Counted from the first letter of the stretch, positions 46,263 to 54,884 are shown. The stretch is 64,000 nucleotides of DNA from JAURFX01 sp038125265 (GCA_038125265.1 JAYPDM010000001.1:53485-117484), one strand, 5' to 3'. Program-made: numbers and translations. The notes: a model not told the origin generated them from the sequence alone.

Positions 46263-46272
46263 GATATTGTGT
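46257..46272 (-). promoter_or_regulatory. NrdR box
   Basis: ACACAAGATATTGTGT is a near-perfect palindrome (flanked to give GACACAA...TTGTGTC) that matches the established NrdR operator shape, ACAC-(8 AT-rich)-GTGT. NrdR represses ribonucleotide reductase genes in response to nucleotide state. A poor second match lies at 46199-46214; its spacing (58 bases) is not a usual NrdR pair, so I count only one site. Confidence 0.75.
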
Positions 46273-46486
46273 CTTAAACATAGATTATTCTGATGGATAA
46301 ATGTTGTCAATAAAAAAACTAATTAATTTAGGTATTTTTAATAAATACTTTATTTTCAATAGCTTAGATAATTTACTAAAAACTTCATAATTATTACGAT
46401 TTACAATACAGATGTAAAAACCTACAAGTAGCAATCACAATATATAGTATTTAATATAAACTGCTTATCTTCAATTTTTAAACAAT

Positions 46487-46495
46487 TTATCCACA
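46487..46495 (+). promoter_or_regulatory. Consensus DnaA box upstream of nrdJ and degQ
   Basis: TTATCCACA, a perfect DnaA box, lies about 310 bases before the nrdJa start. In E. coli, DnaA boxes regulate nrdAB, so a link is possible, but one 9-mer in AT-rich DNA is weak evidence. Confidence 0.35.
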
Positions 46496-46610
46496 AGGTT
46501 ATTCTTTATTTCCATCAGGTCTTTATTTTTAATTTTTTATCCCTATTATTATCACTCTGGTAACTATTAACGCTTATTAAGCATCTTTTGCTAAAAATTA
46601 TGAGGCTTTT

Positions 46611-47951
46611 ATGAGGCATATATTTATTAAATTTTATTTAGTATTAACCGTTTTTTTCTCCCATCAAGTTGGCGCCCAAATTATTGGCAATTCCCTTGCC
46701 CCCCTCATTGAAGAGGTAAGCCCTGCAGTGGTGAGCATTGCTGTTACCGGCACTGTTAACGTACAAAACCCTCTCTCAAATGATCCTTTTTTTAGAAGAT
46801 TTATGCCCCCCAACCAAGAGAGGGAATTTGAAAGTGCTGGGTCAGGGGTCATTGTAGACGCTGAACTTGGCCATATCATTACCAACCATCACGTCATTGA
46901 TAATGCTGATGAAATTACTATCACCCTTATAGATAACAGAACATTAAGCGCTACGGTTATTGGTTCAGATCCAGGAACAGACATAGCTGTGCTTCAAGTA
47001 GACCCTGATAATCTGACTGATCTGAATTTAGGAGATTCATCAAACGTTAGGGTTGGAGATTTTGTTGTAGCTATTGGAAATCCATTTGGACTTCAGCATA
47101 CCGTTACATCAGGAATTGTCTCTGCGCTTGGAAGGGTTGGTATCAATCCTGATGGTTACGAGGACTTTATACAAACCGATGCCTCAATTAACCCAGGCAA
47201 TTCTGGCGGAGCCTTAATAGACCTCAATGGAAATTTAATTGGTATTAACTCAGCCATTCTTTCTCAAAGCGGAGGCAATATAGGTATTGGATTTGCAATA
47301 CCCATTAATCTCGCTAAAAACATTATGGATCAAATAATTGAAAGTGGCTCAGTAAGGAGAGGCCTCCTGGGTGTCAATATTGCTGAAATTACTGAAGAAA
47401 TTGCAGAAAGTCTATCATTTGAATCTTCTGAGGGTGCACTTATTACAGCCATAAGCCCAGGATCTGCTGCAGAGCTGGCCGGCCTCCAGATTGGTGACGT
47501 CGTTGTAGAGGTAAATGGGGAACCAATCTCGGGTCCCTCTGAGCTACGAAACTATATCGGAATGAGAAGACCTGATGAAATGATTGAAATTAATGTATTA
47601 AGAGATGGTGAGCTTTTAACATTTGAGGCTACCCTGGGTGAAATGAGTGCAAATGCTCAAACACTACCTACAGAAACCATTGATGAAATTGAACCCGCCT
47701 TTGCAGGTGTTGAACTCTCAGTAGAGTCGATCTCAGGACAGACAAATCAATATGCCATTGCAATACAAGCGATTGATAACGATAGTTTTGCCTTTCAAAG
47801 AGGCCTAAGACAAGGAGATTTAATCACGCATGTAAATAGAGTCAGGGTTCAGAGCTTTGCAGATCTGGAGAGAATTTTAAATAACAAGCCTGGATCCTTA
47901 GTACTGCAAGTCTTACGCGATGATAGAGGGTTACTACTAGTCCTCAAGTAA
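46611..47951 (+). CDS. degQ: Periplasmic serine protease DegQ/DegP (HtrA family)
   Basis: HtrA proteases degrade or refold misfolded envelope proteins. The 446-residue precursor has a Sec signal peptide (cleavage near residue 22, VGAQ), a trypsin-like domain with triad His94 in TNHHV, Asp124 in DPGTDIAV and Ser198 in NPGNSGGAL, then two PDZ domains (about 255-345 and 365-446). The two-PDZ layout and moderate length fit DegQ/DegP rather than DegS. GAGG lies 5 bases before the ATG. Confidence 0.93.
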   Translation: MRHIFIKFYLVLTVFFSHQVGAQIIGNSLAPLIEEVSPAVVSIAVTGTVNVQNPLSNDPFFRRFMPPNQEREFESAGSGVIVDAELGHIITNHHVIDNADEITITLIDNRTLSATVIGSDPGTDIAVLQVDPDNLTDLNLGDSSNVRVGDFVVAIGNPFGLQHTVTSGIVSALGRVGINPDGYEDFIQTDASINPGNSGGALIDLNGNLIGINSAILSQSGGNIGIGFAIPINLAKNIMDQIIESGSVRRGLLGVNIAEITEEIAESLSFESSEGALITAISPGSAAELAGLQIGDVVVEVNGEPISGPSELRNYIGMRRPDEMIEINVLRDGELLTFEATLGEMSANAQTLPTETIDEIEPAFAGVELSVESISGQTNQYAIAIQAIDNDSFAFQRGLRQGDLITHVNRVRVQSFADLERILNNKPGSLVLQVLRDDRGLLLVLK

Positions 47952-47955
47952 AAAA

Positions 47956-48921
47956 ATGATCAAAGAAGAAAATAAAAAATCTACCTCAGGAACTGTTGCC
48001 ATTTTTGGTGGATCAGGTTTTGTTGGAAGTGCGCTTATTAATCTTCTTTTATTAAAAAATTACAGAGTAAAAATTATCTCGAGGCACAGCAAGCGCTCAA
48101 TTACCGGGGCAAGCCCTGGAGTAGAGTGGATCAGATTAAAAAGTTTTGATATCACTCTCATCAAGAATGCATTGACGGATGTGGATGTCGTTATTAACAC
48201 AATTGGAATCTTGCATGAAGACAAAAAAAATAGGTTTAAGACAATTCATGTAGATTTAGTTGAAAAAATTTGTCAGTCTGTAGATGACCTCAAAATCAGA
48301 AAATTTATTCATCTGAGTGCACTTAAGGCAAGTGCCGCACATGCACCAAGTGACTATCTAAAATCTAAAGGTCTGGCTGAGGATAAAATTAAGCAAATGC
48401 TTGGCAAGCACTCTACTTACTGCATTGTCCAGCCATCACTAATATTTGGTGATGGGGCGCAAAGCTTTAACATGTTCCAATATTTAGTATCGTACTTTCC
48501 TATCATTCCATTAGCAAAAGCCAGTGCAATGTTTGCGCCAGTTCATGTCAATGATGTTGCTCAGTCTGTCTATCAATGCCTCAATTCAAATGATTATGAC
48601 AACCAGGTCATTCAGGTTTATGGTTCAGAAAAATTTAATCTCAAACAGATACTTAAACTGATAGCTATGGCAAAGAATAAGAAAAGAGTAATCATTGGGT
48701 TACCAGACTTCTTAGGAGTAATGCAGGCATCTTTTCTCGAATTCATCGTTCCAGGAAAGCTCATGACAAGGGATAATTTTAAATCACTCTCTATTCCCAG
48801 CATTGGTGAAGAAAATATTCTTGAATCGATGAATATTAAGCCTATTAAACTCTCCAATTGGTTGAATCTTCATTACAATCAATACAAAGACAAAATTTCT
48901 CACTACAGAGACATAATCTAA
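47956..48921 (+). CDS. NAD(P)-binding epimerase-like protein, NDUFA9/complex I type
   Basis: The 321-residue product is an atypical short-chain dehydrogenase-fold protein with the nucleotide site AIFGGSGFVGSAL (15-27) and a FIHLSALKAS...YLKSKG stretch in which the usual Tyr-x3-Lys survives. It resembles bacterial relatives of the mitochondrial complex I subunit NDUFA9, which bind NADPH without known catalysis. It follows degQ by 4 bases and precedes cca by 2. No complex I genes are in the window, so any link to complex I is inferred from homology. Confidence 0.8.
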   Translation: MIKEENKKSTSGTVAIFGGSGFVGSALINLLLLKNYRVKIISRHSKRSITGASPGVEWIRLKSFDITLIKNALTDVDVVINTIGILHEDKKNRFKTIHVDLVEKICQSVDDLKIRKFIHLSALKASAAHAPSDYLKSKGLAEDKIKQMLGKHSTYCIVQPSLIFGDGAQSFNMFQYLVSYFPIIPLAKASAMFAPVHVNDVAQSVYQCLNSNDYDNQVIQVYGSEKFNLKQILKLIAMAKNKKRVIIGLPDFLGVMQASFLEFIVPGKLMTRDNFKSLSIPSIGEENILESMNIKPIKLSNWLNLHYNQYKDKISHYRDII

Positions 48922-48923
48922 TA

Positions 48924-50051
48924 ATGAAATTTTATAAAGTTGGGGGCGCCGTGAGAGATCATCTTATGGGCCTTAAACACAAACAAAGTGATATTGATTG
49001 GGTTGTTGTTGGTGGCACTGAAGAGGAACTGCTTAATCTAGGCTTCACTAAGATTAATGCTGACTTTCCAGTTTTTCTGCATCCCAAAACTAAAGAGGAA
49101 TACGCCCTTGCCCGCAAAGAGCATAAAGCCGGCAGAGGTTACAAAGGCTTTAAGACTGACTTCTCAAGAGATATTACTCTTGAAGATGACCTTTACAGAA
49201 GAGACCTTACCATAAACGCAATCGCGGAGGATGAGGATGGTAAGGGCTATATTGACCCTTACGGAGGCATTGATGATATCAATAATAAAATCCTTCGCCA
49301 TGTATCAAAATATTTTAAGGATGATCCGTTAAGGCTCATCAGGCTTGCTCGATTTTATTCAAACTTTAAGCCCCTCGGATTTGAGGTTGCAGATGAAACA
49401 TTTACACTCTTAAAAGAAATTATCGACTCAGAAGAATTAGCAATTATTCCAAGGGAGAGAATACTGCTAGAAATAAAAAAACTTGATGCCAAAACCAATA
49501 GATATGAATTTTTTTCATTTATACATTCTCTCGAGGCGCTCTCACAAATCTTACCAAGCTTCACTAAGCTGCTTAATGATCAAACAGACAATTTAAGATA
49601 TATAGATGAGATGTCTGATCAGGACCTACCTATAGATTTTCTTTTAATAAGCCTGATACCTATAAGAAAACAATCTTTTGATTCAGATAAATTTAAAGAA
49701 TTTTTAGAAGCTCTCAAGATTGACCTTCCAGTGAGCAATAAATTTAAGTTAGCAGGTCAAACTTTGTGCTCACTTGCACAAGCTTGCTATGAGGAAATTT
49801 CCACGCAACAGCTGATAAAGCTTTTTGATCAGTATTCTAAGAGTGGAAGAAGTGAAATCTTTGAAGCTGCATTTATCTTGATTAAACAATCTAATCTTGG
49901 GGATAGGATGATTACCAAAAGAATCGAATTCCTAGGTAAACTATTGACTGAGGCGGAAAAGGAATTTAATAAGGTTGATAAGTCAAACCTAACGCCTAAA
50001 GAAATAATCTCTCTCAAGTCACAAATAGCTGAAAACTTATTAGATAAATAA
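48924..50051 (+). CDS. cca: CCA-adding tRNA nucleotidyltransferase without an HD domain
   Basis: The enzyme adds or repairs the 3' CCA of tRNAs. I start it at ATG 48924, two bases after the previous stop; an upstream in-frame ATG lies inside the epimerase gene. The 375-residue product has GGAVRDHLMG (7-16), the metal-binding DID (23-25), and the RRDLTINAIAED motif (near 92). E. coli Cca (412 residues) carries a C-terminal HD phosphohydrolase domain; I see no HD pair here. The 3' end overlaps uppP by 12 bases on the opposite strand. Confidence 0.94.
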   Translation: MKFYKVGGAVRDHLMGLKHKQSDIDWVVVGGTEEELLNLGFTKINADFPVFLHPKTKEEYALARKEHKAGRGYKGFKTDFSRDITLEDDLYRRDLTINAIAEDEDGKGYIDPYGGIDDINNKILRHVSKYFKDDPLRLIRLARFYSNFKPLGFEVADETFTLLKEIIDSEELAIIPRERILLEIKKLDAKTNRYEFFSFIHSLEALSQILPSFTKLLNDQTDNLRYIDEMSDQDLPIDFLLISLIPIRKQSFDSDKFKEFLEALKIDLPVSNKFKLAGQTLCSLAQACYEEISTQQLIKLFDQYSKSGRSEIFEAAFILIKQSNLGDRMITKRIEFLGKLLTEAEKEFNKVDKSNLTPKEIISLKSQIAENLLDK

Positions 50052-50816
50052 ATAAAGCGTGATCAGTCCTAATCCAATGCGATATAACATAAACCATGAA
50101 AAGTCTATTTGTCTTATGAATTGAAGAAATAGCTTAATGGTAAGATAAGAAGCGATAGCACTTAACAAGATAGCGACCACTAATTGATCTGGCCCAATAG
50201 ATTGAGCTTCAGCCGAATAATTGATTACCTGCCAAGTGAAGCTAGCCAATAGCGTGGGCAGTGCCAATAAAAAGGAAAAACGTACTGCGCTTTCTTTATC
50301 CAGCCCGAGTAACCTACCAGCAGTAATGCTGATCCCTGATCTTGAGGTGCCAGGAATTAAGGCCAGGCATTGTGAAATACCAATGATGATGGAGGATCGA
50401 TAATTCAATCCTTCAATATTGCTAATTTTTTTGCCGAAACGATCTGAAAGCCAGAGCAATACTCCGAAGAATATGGTCGCAAAAGCAACAATGACCGGGC
50501 TTCGATTTAATATAAGAATCAGATCCCCAAAAAAGAAACCTACGAGTATTATGGGGACTGTTGCAATGATCAGATTAATCCTTAATCTCATAAAGTTTCG
50601 ATGTGCATTTAACTGAAGCAACGATATTACTTCTTTGCGAAAATAAATAACCATAGCGACAAGTGACCCAAAGTGAGTGGCAATATCAAAGAGCGCTCCC
50701 TGATCATCCCAACCAAGCATGGCAGGAAAAAGAATTAAATGGCCAGAGCTCGAGATAGGCAAGAACTCAAGAACTCCTTGCAAGATAGCAAGCAATATTA
50801 CCTGTAACCAGTCCAT
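50040..50816 (-). CDS. uppP: Undecaprenyl-diphosphatase UppP (BacA)
   Basis: UppP dephosphorylates undecaprenyl diphosphate to regenerate the lipid carrier for peptidoglycan and O-antigen synthesis. The 258-residue membrane protein has the two BacA motifs: QGVLEFLPISSSGH (14-27) and PGTSRSGISI near 154-163. About eight membrane segments are predicted by eye. It follows the methyltransferase gene by 2 bases. The arrangement puts a wall gene between cca and the fol genes. Confidence 0.96.
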   Translation of the reverse strand: MDWLQVILLAILQGVLEFLPISSSGHLILFPAMLGWDDQGALFDIATHFGSLVAMVIYFRKEVISLLQLNAHRNFMRLRINLIIATVPIILVGFFFGDLILILNRSPVIVAFATIFFGVLLWLSDRFGKKISNIEGLNYRSSIIIGISQCLALIPGTSRSGISITAGRLLGLDKESAVRFSFLLALPTLLASFTWQVINYSAEAQSIGPDQLVVAILLSAIASYLTIKLFLQFIRQIDFSWFMLYRIGLGLITLYLFI

Positions 50817-50818
50817 TA

Positions 50819-51934
50819 CTAAATTCTACTTAAGAATGACCTTCCCGTTAGGCTTATTTTTTGATTTAAGTTTTTTGTTGCCAGCAACACTTTAATATAC
50901 TCTCCCATTTCACCTGGCAACATGAGTGTTTTTATGTTTTGTACTCTCTGAAAATCGCTATTCTCAAATGCCCTATTGAGATACTTATCAATCCCCCCAG
51001 AGAGTAAAAATTCAGCTTGTGTTGTATATCCACTTACAAGGAATCCATTGGATTCTAAGACATTTTTTACTCTGGTAAAGTTAACCCAAGAGGTAATATC
51101 TTGCTCACCTAACATCAAAAAAGGATTATCTGAAATTTGATGTTGCATAAAACAAGACAAAGTTCCATTTGTCCTATGAGCCGCATAGTAATCCCTTTCA
51201 CCATAACCATAATCAATAAATAAAGCGCAGACGCTCTTTGCACATTGAAGCTTTTGAATGATTTGAATGAGCTCTGCATAGGCATGTAATTCAGACTGAT
51301 AGCCCTCAGGGAGGCTTTCGAAGATCTCTTTATTCACACCAAATTGCTTCATCGCATCTGGAGATAAGGGTAGCTCATGCTGTTTCCAAGACAGCTTATT
51401 GTCATAGGTGACCATTAATGGATAGATATCATTATTTAGCTTTACAAAACGATCAAAAGGGATGGCATCTAAAAACTCATTAGCAATAACGATGCAGTCT
51501 CTATCCTCAAAAGCATCTGAGGGGCTATTCCAAGTTACTAATCCTTTGAAAGGTTCTAGGAGCTTTTTTTGCTTTGCAATCATGCTCCCACTGATTTCAA
51601 TAATTTCATAATCAAACGAGTGTTTAGCACTGCTCTTTAGAAAACTAATGAGGTTATACGATAGTGTCCCCTTACCCGCACCAACCTCAACAATGATAGG
51701 GTCTTTGAGTTCTTCAAGTAAATGTAGAAAATAGTTACCAATAATCTCAGCAAGTTCTTCTCCAAGCTCAGGAGCTGTCACGAAGCTACCCTGCTTTCCG
51801 ATCACCTCATGACCACCTGTATAAAATCCCTCCTCATGATCGTAAAGACACATGTTCATAAAAACAGAGAATGGAATTTGATTGCATGCACTTTGAGAGA
51901 TGCTCCGGATAATTTTTTTCTCAAGCGCTTTCAT
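50819..51934 (-). CDS. SAM-dependent methyltransferase, MidA/NDUFAF7 family
   Basis: The 371-residue protein belongs to the COG1565/MidA family: FYTGGHEVIGKQGSFVTAPE (37-56, in part) and the SAM site VEVGAGKGTLSYNL (about 99-112) are characteristic. The mitochondrial relative NDUFAF7 dimethylates an arginine of the complex I subunit NDUFS2; the role of bacterial members is not settled. Its gene lies divergent to folM (76 bases), an arrangement I recall in other gammaproteobacteria. Confidence 0.88.
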   Translation of the reverse strand: MKALEKKIIRSISQSACNQIPFSVFMNMCLYDHEEGFYTGGHEVIGKQGSFVTAPELGEELAEIIGNYFLHLLEELKDPIIVEVGAGKGTLSYNLISFLKSSAKHSFDYEIIEISGSMIAKQKKLLEPFKGLVTWNSPSDAFEDRDCIVIANEFLDAIPFDRFVKLNNDIYPLMVTYDNKLSWKQHELPLSPDAMKQFGVNKEIFESLPEGYQSELHAYAELIQIIQKLQCAKSVCALFIDYGYGERDYYAAHRTNGTLSCFMQHQISDNPFLMLGEQDITSWVNFTRVKNVLESNGFLVSGYTTQAEFLLSGGIDKYLNRAFENSDFQRVQNIKTLMLPGEMGEYIKVLLATKNLNQKISLTGRSFLSRI

Positions 51935-52010
51935 CTTTTACCTATGGCATCATATTATTTTGTCTATGCAATAACAATTGATGTATCCTTGGGATGCAAA
52001 TGGAGAATTC

Positions 52011-52742
52011 ATGACCAAGAAATGGATATTAGTAACCGGTGGTTCTAAACGTATTGGTGCTGAAATCATCAGTCTTTTCCATAAAAATAACTTTAATACC
52101 ATTATCCATTGTAATAGTTCTATGGATGATGCTAAACGACTATCAGACAAGCTAAACGCCCAGAGATCAGATTCTTCTTTCTATGTTCAGGCAAATCTAA
52201 ATTCTATCGAGGGTGTCAATCGCTTGGCAGAAGAAGCTCAAAAAATAACCAGTGAGCTAAATGTACTTGTAAATAATGCCTCCACCTTCTATCCCACGCC
52301 AATTGCCGATGTCAATGAAACTGACTGGGACAAGCTGATAAACCCAAATTTTAAAGCTCCACTCTTCTTAACGCAGAAATTAATCAAACTGATGACAGCT
52401 CATGATAGCTCTATCATCAATATCGTTGATATCCATAGTCAGAGACCTCTAAAAAATCATTTGATCTATGGTCCCGCGAAGGCTGCATTGGCGATGTTAA
52501 CGCGTTCAATGGCAAAAGATTTTGCGCCAAAAATTAGAGTTAATGGCATTTCCCCAGGAGCAATTCTATGGCCGGACCAAGATGTGAGCGACAAAACTAA
52601 AGAGAGTATTATTAAGCAGATACCAATTGGGAGATGCGGCGAACCCGCAGATATCGCCAAGACTGCTCTCTTCTTGTACGAATCAAGTTATATAACAGGT
52701 CAAATTATCGCAGTCGATGGCGGACGAAGTATCGGCTGGTAA
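52011..52742 (+). CDS. folM: Dihydromonapterin/pteridine reductase FolM-like SDR
   Basis: FolM reduces dihydromonapterin and, more slowly, dihydrofolate with NADPH. I start it at ATG 52011, which has GGAG 5 bases upstream and gives the normal N-terminus. The 243-residue protein is a short-chain dehydrogenase with TGGSKRIGAE (9-18) including the Arg typical of pteridine reductases, NNAS, and the catalytic YGPAK. folK lies one base away on the other strand and folB follows, which supports a pterin role over other SDRs. Confidence 0.85.
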   Translation: MTKKWILVTGGSKRIGAEIISLFHKNNFNTIIHCNSSMDDAKRLSDKLNAQRSDSSFYVQANLNSIEGVNRLAEEAQKITSELNVLVNNASTFYPTPIADVNETDWDKLINPNFKAPLFLTQKLIKLMTAHDSSIINIVDIHSQRPLKNHLIYGPAKAALAMLTRSMAKDFAPKIRVNGISPGAILWPDQDVSDKTKESIIKQIPIGRCGEPADIAKTALFLYESSYITGQIIAVDGGRSIGW

Positions 52743-52743
52743 G

Positions 52744-53217
52744 CTAGCTAGTTCTTCTTAGGGGGATTCTCTTAAGAAGAGTCTCTGCATAAGTATTCAT
52801 TAGTAATCCTGTTAATGGATCAATAAAACCCGAATTAATCTCTAAAATCGGGGTCAAGACAAATGAATAATAATAAAGATCGGGATGCGGTATCCGTTGT
52901 TGTGGGTCAATGGAGGCTCCATAAGTAATTAAATCAATATCAAGTGTTCTGCTTTGGAATCCTCGCATCTGCTCATTACGTCCTGCTCGCTTCTCAAGGT
53001 TATCAAGCTCAGTCTTTATGTTCGGGATTGGTAAAGCAGTATCAATCTCAACCACTACATTGACAAAATCATCGCCACTGAGTCCCACCGCCTGGCTTGA
53101 ATACTCACTCGATATATTCTTAATTAAAAATAAACTTTCTAGCGACTCAACCGCACCTCTTATATTTAACTGCGGAGAAATATTGCTTCCAAGGGATAGG
53201 TAGCAACTATAGGTCAT
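52744..53217 (-). CDS. folK: Hydroxymethyldihydropterin pyrophosphokinase
   Basis: FolK transfers pyrophosphate from ATP to 6-hydroxymethyl-7,8-dihydropterin in folate synthesis. The 157-residue protein has LSLGSNISPQ (7-16), the conserved RTLDIDLI (with the metal-binding Asp pair) and IPHPDL. It overlaps the folB end by 11 bases, and the pair forms a folB-folK unit downstream of tsaD. Confidence 0.95.
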   Translation of the reverse strand: MTYSCYLSLGSNISPQLNIRGAVESLESLFLIKNISSEYSSQAVGLSGDDFVNVVVEIDTALPIPNIKTELDNLEKRAGRNEQMRGFQSRTLDIDLITYGASIDPQQRIPHPDLYYYSFVLTPILEINSGFIDPLTGLLMNTYAETLLKRIPLRRTS

Positions 53218-53569
53218 AATCAGAAAGCGATCTTTCTATCTGAATGCCTACATTTTTTGCATCAGAGAGTGCACCTGGCTTGCATACTTTAACCATAATT
53301 TTATTCATTTTATATTTTGCAATGGCAAATTTAGCAATCTCCTCTGCCATCGTCTCGACAAGCTCAAACGGTCTCGACTCACACAACAACTTAATATCTT
53401 TAGCCACGTCTTTATAGTTAGTGGTCTCGCTGATATTGTCTTTGGTAATAATACGAGCATCAATTGAAAATTCAATGTCGATCTCAACAATTTGAGTGAT
53501 CTGTTTTTCCCACTCCCAAATGCCTATTACCGCATTGGCCTTAAGTTTCTCAATGAGTATCCTATCCAT
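53207..53569 (-). CDS. folB: Dihydroneopterin aldolase
   Basis: FolB cleaves dihydroneopterin to hydroxymethyl-dihydropterin, the FolK substrate. The 120-residue protein starts DRILIEKLKANAVIGIWEWE, matching the family (substrate Glu near residue 20), has the TTNYKDV motif (49-55) and the catalytic Lys in VKVCKPGAL (97-105). It overlaps tsaD by 8 bases, which leaves no room for plsY, the gene found here in Pseudomonas. Confidence 0.94.
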   Translation of the reverse strand: MDRILIEKLKANAVIGIWEWEKQITQIVEIDIEFSIDARIITKDNISETTNYKDVAKDIKLLCESRPFELVETMAEEIAKFAIAKYKMNKIMVKVCKPGALSDAKNVGIQIERSLSDYDL

Positions 53570-54587
53570 CCAAACTGCTCTCTTTACATAGCTGATTTAA
53601 ATCCCACCTTGGTCTGGGAGAGTAAATATCATCCATAGTCACGTTATTAATAAAATTTAGGTAACCAGCATAGGCAATCATTGCCCCATTGTCAGTACAT
53701 AATTTAAATTCAGGAAAAATAACATTTAAATTTTTTGATTCAGAAAATAATGCTCTTAGTCTTGTGTTTGCAGCAACACCTCCGGATATGATTAAGTTGT
53801 CCACACTAAATTCTTTGCATGCCTTGACACACTTGTGATGCAGAGACTCAATGGCAGCCTCCTGAAACGAGGCACAAATATCATGGATGTAATCTTCAAG
53901 AAGGATGCCTTGATCATTAAGTTTTTCAATTTGATATCTAACAGCTGTCTTAAGTCCACTAAAACTAAAATTCAAACCGTCATGTATTAAGGGTCTTGGA
54001 AATTTATATTGATCGTTATTGCCCATCTTGGCAAGCCGATCGATTTCTGGGCCACCGGGGTATTCAAGACCAAGCATTCTGGCTACCTTATCAAAACACT
54101 CACCCACCGCATCATCGATGGACCGACCAATCACCGTATAATCCTTAAAGCTCTTCACCAGAACGAGAAGGCTATGCCCACCTGACACCAATAAAGCAAT
54201 AAAGGGATATTCAATATCTTGTTTTATGAATGGAGCGAAGAGGTGTCCCTCCATATGATGAACAGGCAATAGTTTTTTTTCATATTTGAGCGCAAGGGAA
54301 GAGGCGAAGCTTGTGCCCACAAGCAGTGCACCGATGAGGCCAGGTCCAAGGGTATACGCGATACCATCAATATCACTCATTTTTAAATCAGCTTGCTCAA
54401 GTACCTTTTGGGTCATCCCTGCCAACCGCTGTGCATGGTCCCTTGATGCTAGCTCAGGAATAATACCGCCAAACTCTTTGTGCAAACGTATTTGCGAGTA
54501 CAAAAGCTCACTCACCAGCCCCTCTGACTCAGAATAAACAGCGACCCCTGTCTCATCGCAACTCGTCTCAATTCCTAAAATTTTCAT
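53562..54587 (-). CDS. tsaD: tRNA threonylcarbamoyladenosine synthase subunit TsaD
   Basis: TsaD transfers the threonylcarbamoyl group to A37 of ANN-decoding tRNAs. I start it at ATG 54587 (MKILGIETSCDET), the universal N-terminus; the upstream in-frame ATG adds unrelated residues. The 341-residue protein has the metal site HMEGH (His111, His115) and the ASAP-fold GYPGGPEIDR-like YPGGPEIDRLA. It is divergent to rpsU, a classic gammaproteobacterial arrangement. Confidence 0.97.
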   Translation of the reverse strand: MKILGIETSCDETGVAVYSESEGLVSELLYSQIRLHKEFGGIIPELASRDHAQRLAGMTQKVLEQADLKMSDIDGIAYTLGPGLIGALLVGTSFASSLALKYEKKLLPVHHMEGHLFAPFIKQDIEYPFIALLVSGGHSLLVLVKSFKDYTVIGRSIDDAVGECFDKVARMLGLEYPGGPEIDRLAKMGNNDQYKFPRPLIHDGLNFSFSGLKTAVRYQIEKLNDQGILLEDYIHDICASFQEAAIESLHHKCVKACKEFSVDNLIISGGVAANTRLRALFSESKNLNVIFPEFKLCTDNGAMIAYAGYLNFINNVTMDDIYSPRPRWDLNQLCKESSLDG

Positions 54588-54604
54588 TAATTTGTATTTA
54601 AACT

Positions 54605-54633
54605 TTGAAGTTAGCCCAATAAATAGGTATGAT
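54605..54633 (+). promoter_or_regulatory. Sigma-70 promoter of the rpsU-dnaG-rpoD operon
   Basis: TTGAAG (54605-54610), a 17-base spacer and TATGAT (54628-54633) lie in the 85-base gap between tsaD and rpsU. Transcription would begin near 54640, giving a leader of about 33 bases. Confidence 0.65.
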
Positions 54634-54672
54634 TTCACCCTTATTGTATATCAGGAGAAAATCCTTTTAAGT

Positions 54673-54879
54673 ATGCCTGGAATAAAAGTTAAAGATAGCG
54701 AGTACTTCGACGCTGCGCTTCGCAGATTCAAACGCTCATGTGAGAAGGCAGGTGTCTTAACAGAGCTACGAAAACGTGAGTTCTATGAGAAACCAACTCA
54801 AGAGAGAAAGAGGAAGAAAGCCGCTACTCAAAAAAGGTATGGGAAACGCGTAGGATACGCTAAAGCTAAAAGCTATTAA
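54673..54879 (+). CDS. rpsU: 30S ribosomal protein bS21
   Basis: bS21 sits near the anti-Shine-Dalgarno end of 16S rRNA and helps initiation. The 68-residue protein starts MPGIKVKDSEYFDAALRRF, with RSCEKAGVL and REFYEKPTQERKR, matching E. coli S21 closely. I start it at ATG 54673; a longer in-frame reading begins upstream of the promoter. The only AGGAG (54653-54657) is 15 bases before the ATG, too far for a normal ribosome site. It is the first gene of the macromolecular-synthesis operon. Confidence 0.96.
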   Translation: MPGIKVKDSEYFDAALRRFKRSCEKAGVLTELRKREFYEKPTQERKRKKAATQKRYGKRVGYAKAKSY

Positions 54880-54884
54880 ATTTC

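Larger units (their letters stand above)
46180..46610. other. 431-base divergent intergenic region nrdJa / degQ
   Basis: This is the longest gene-free stretch in the window. It is very AT-rich. On the nrdJ side it holds an NrdR box and a promoter; near 46487 it holds a consensus DnaA box; at 46602-46605 a GAGG ribosome site serves degQ. I see no open reading frame or structured RNA I can defend in the rest, and no convincing degQ promoter. Confidence 0.7.
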
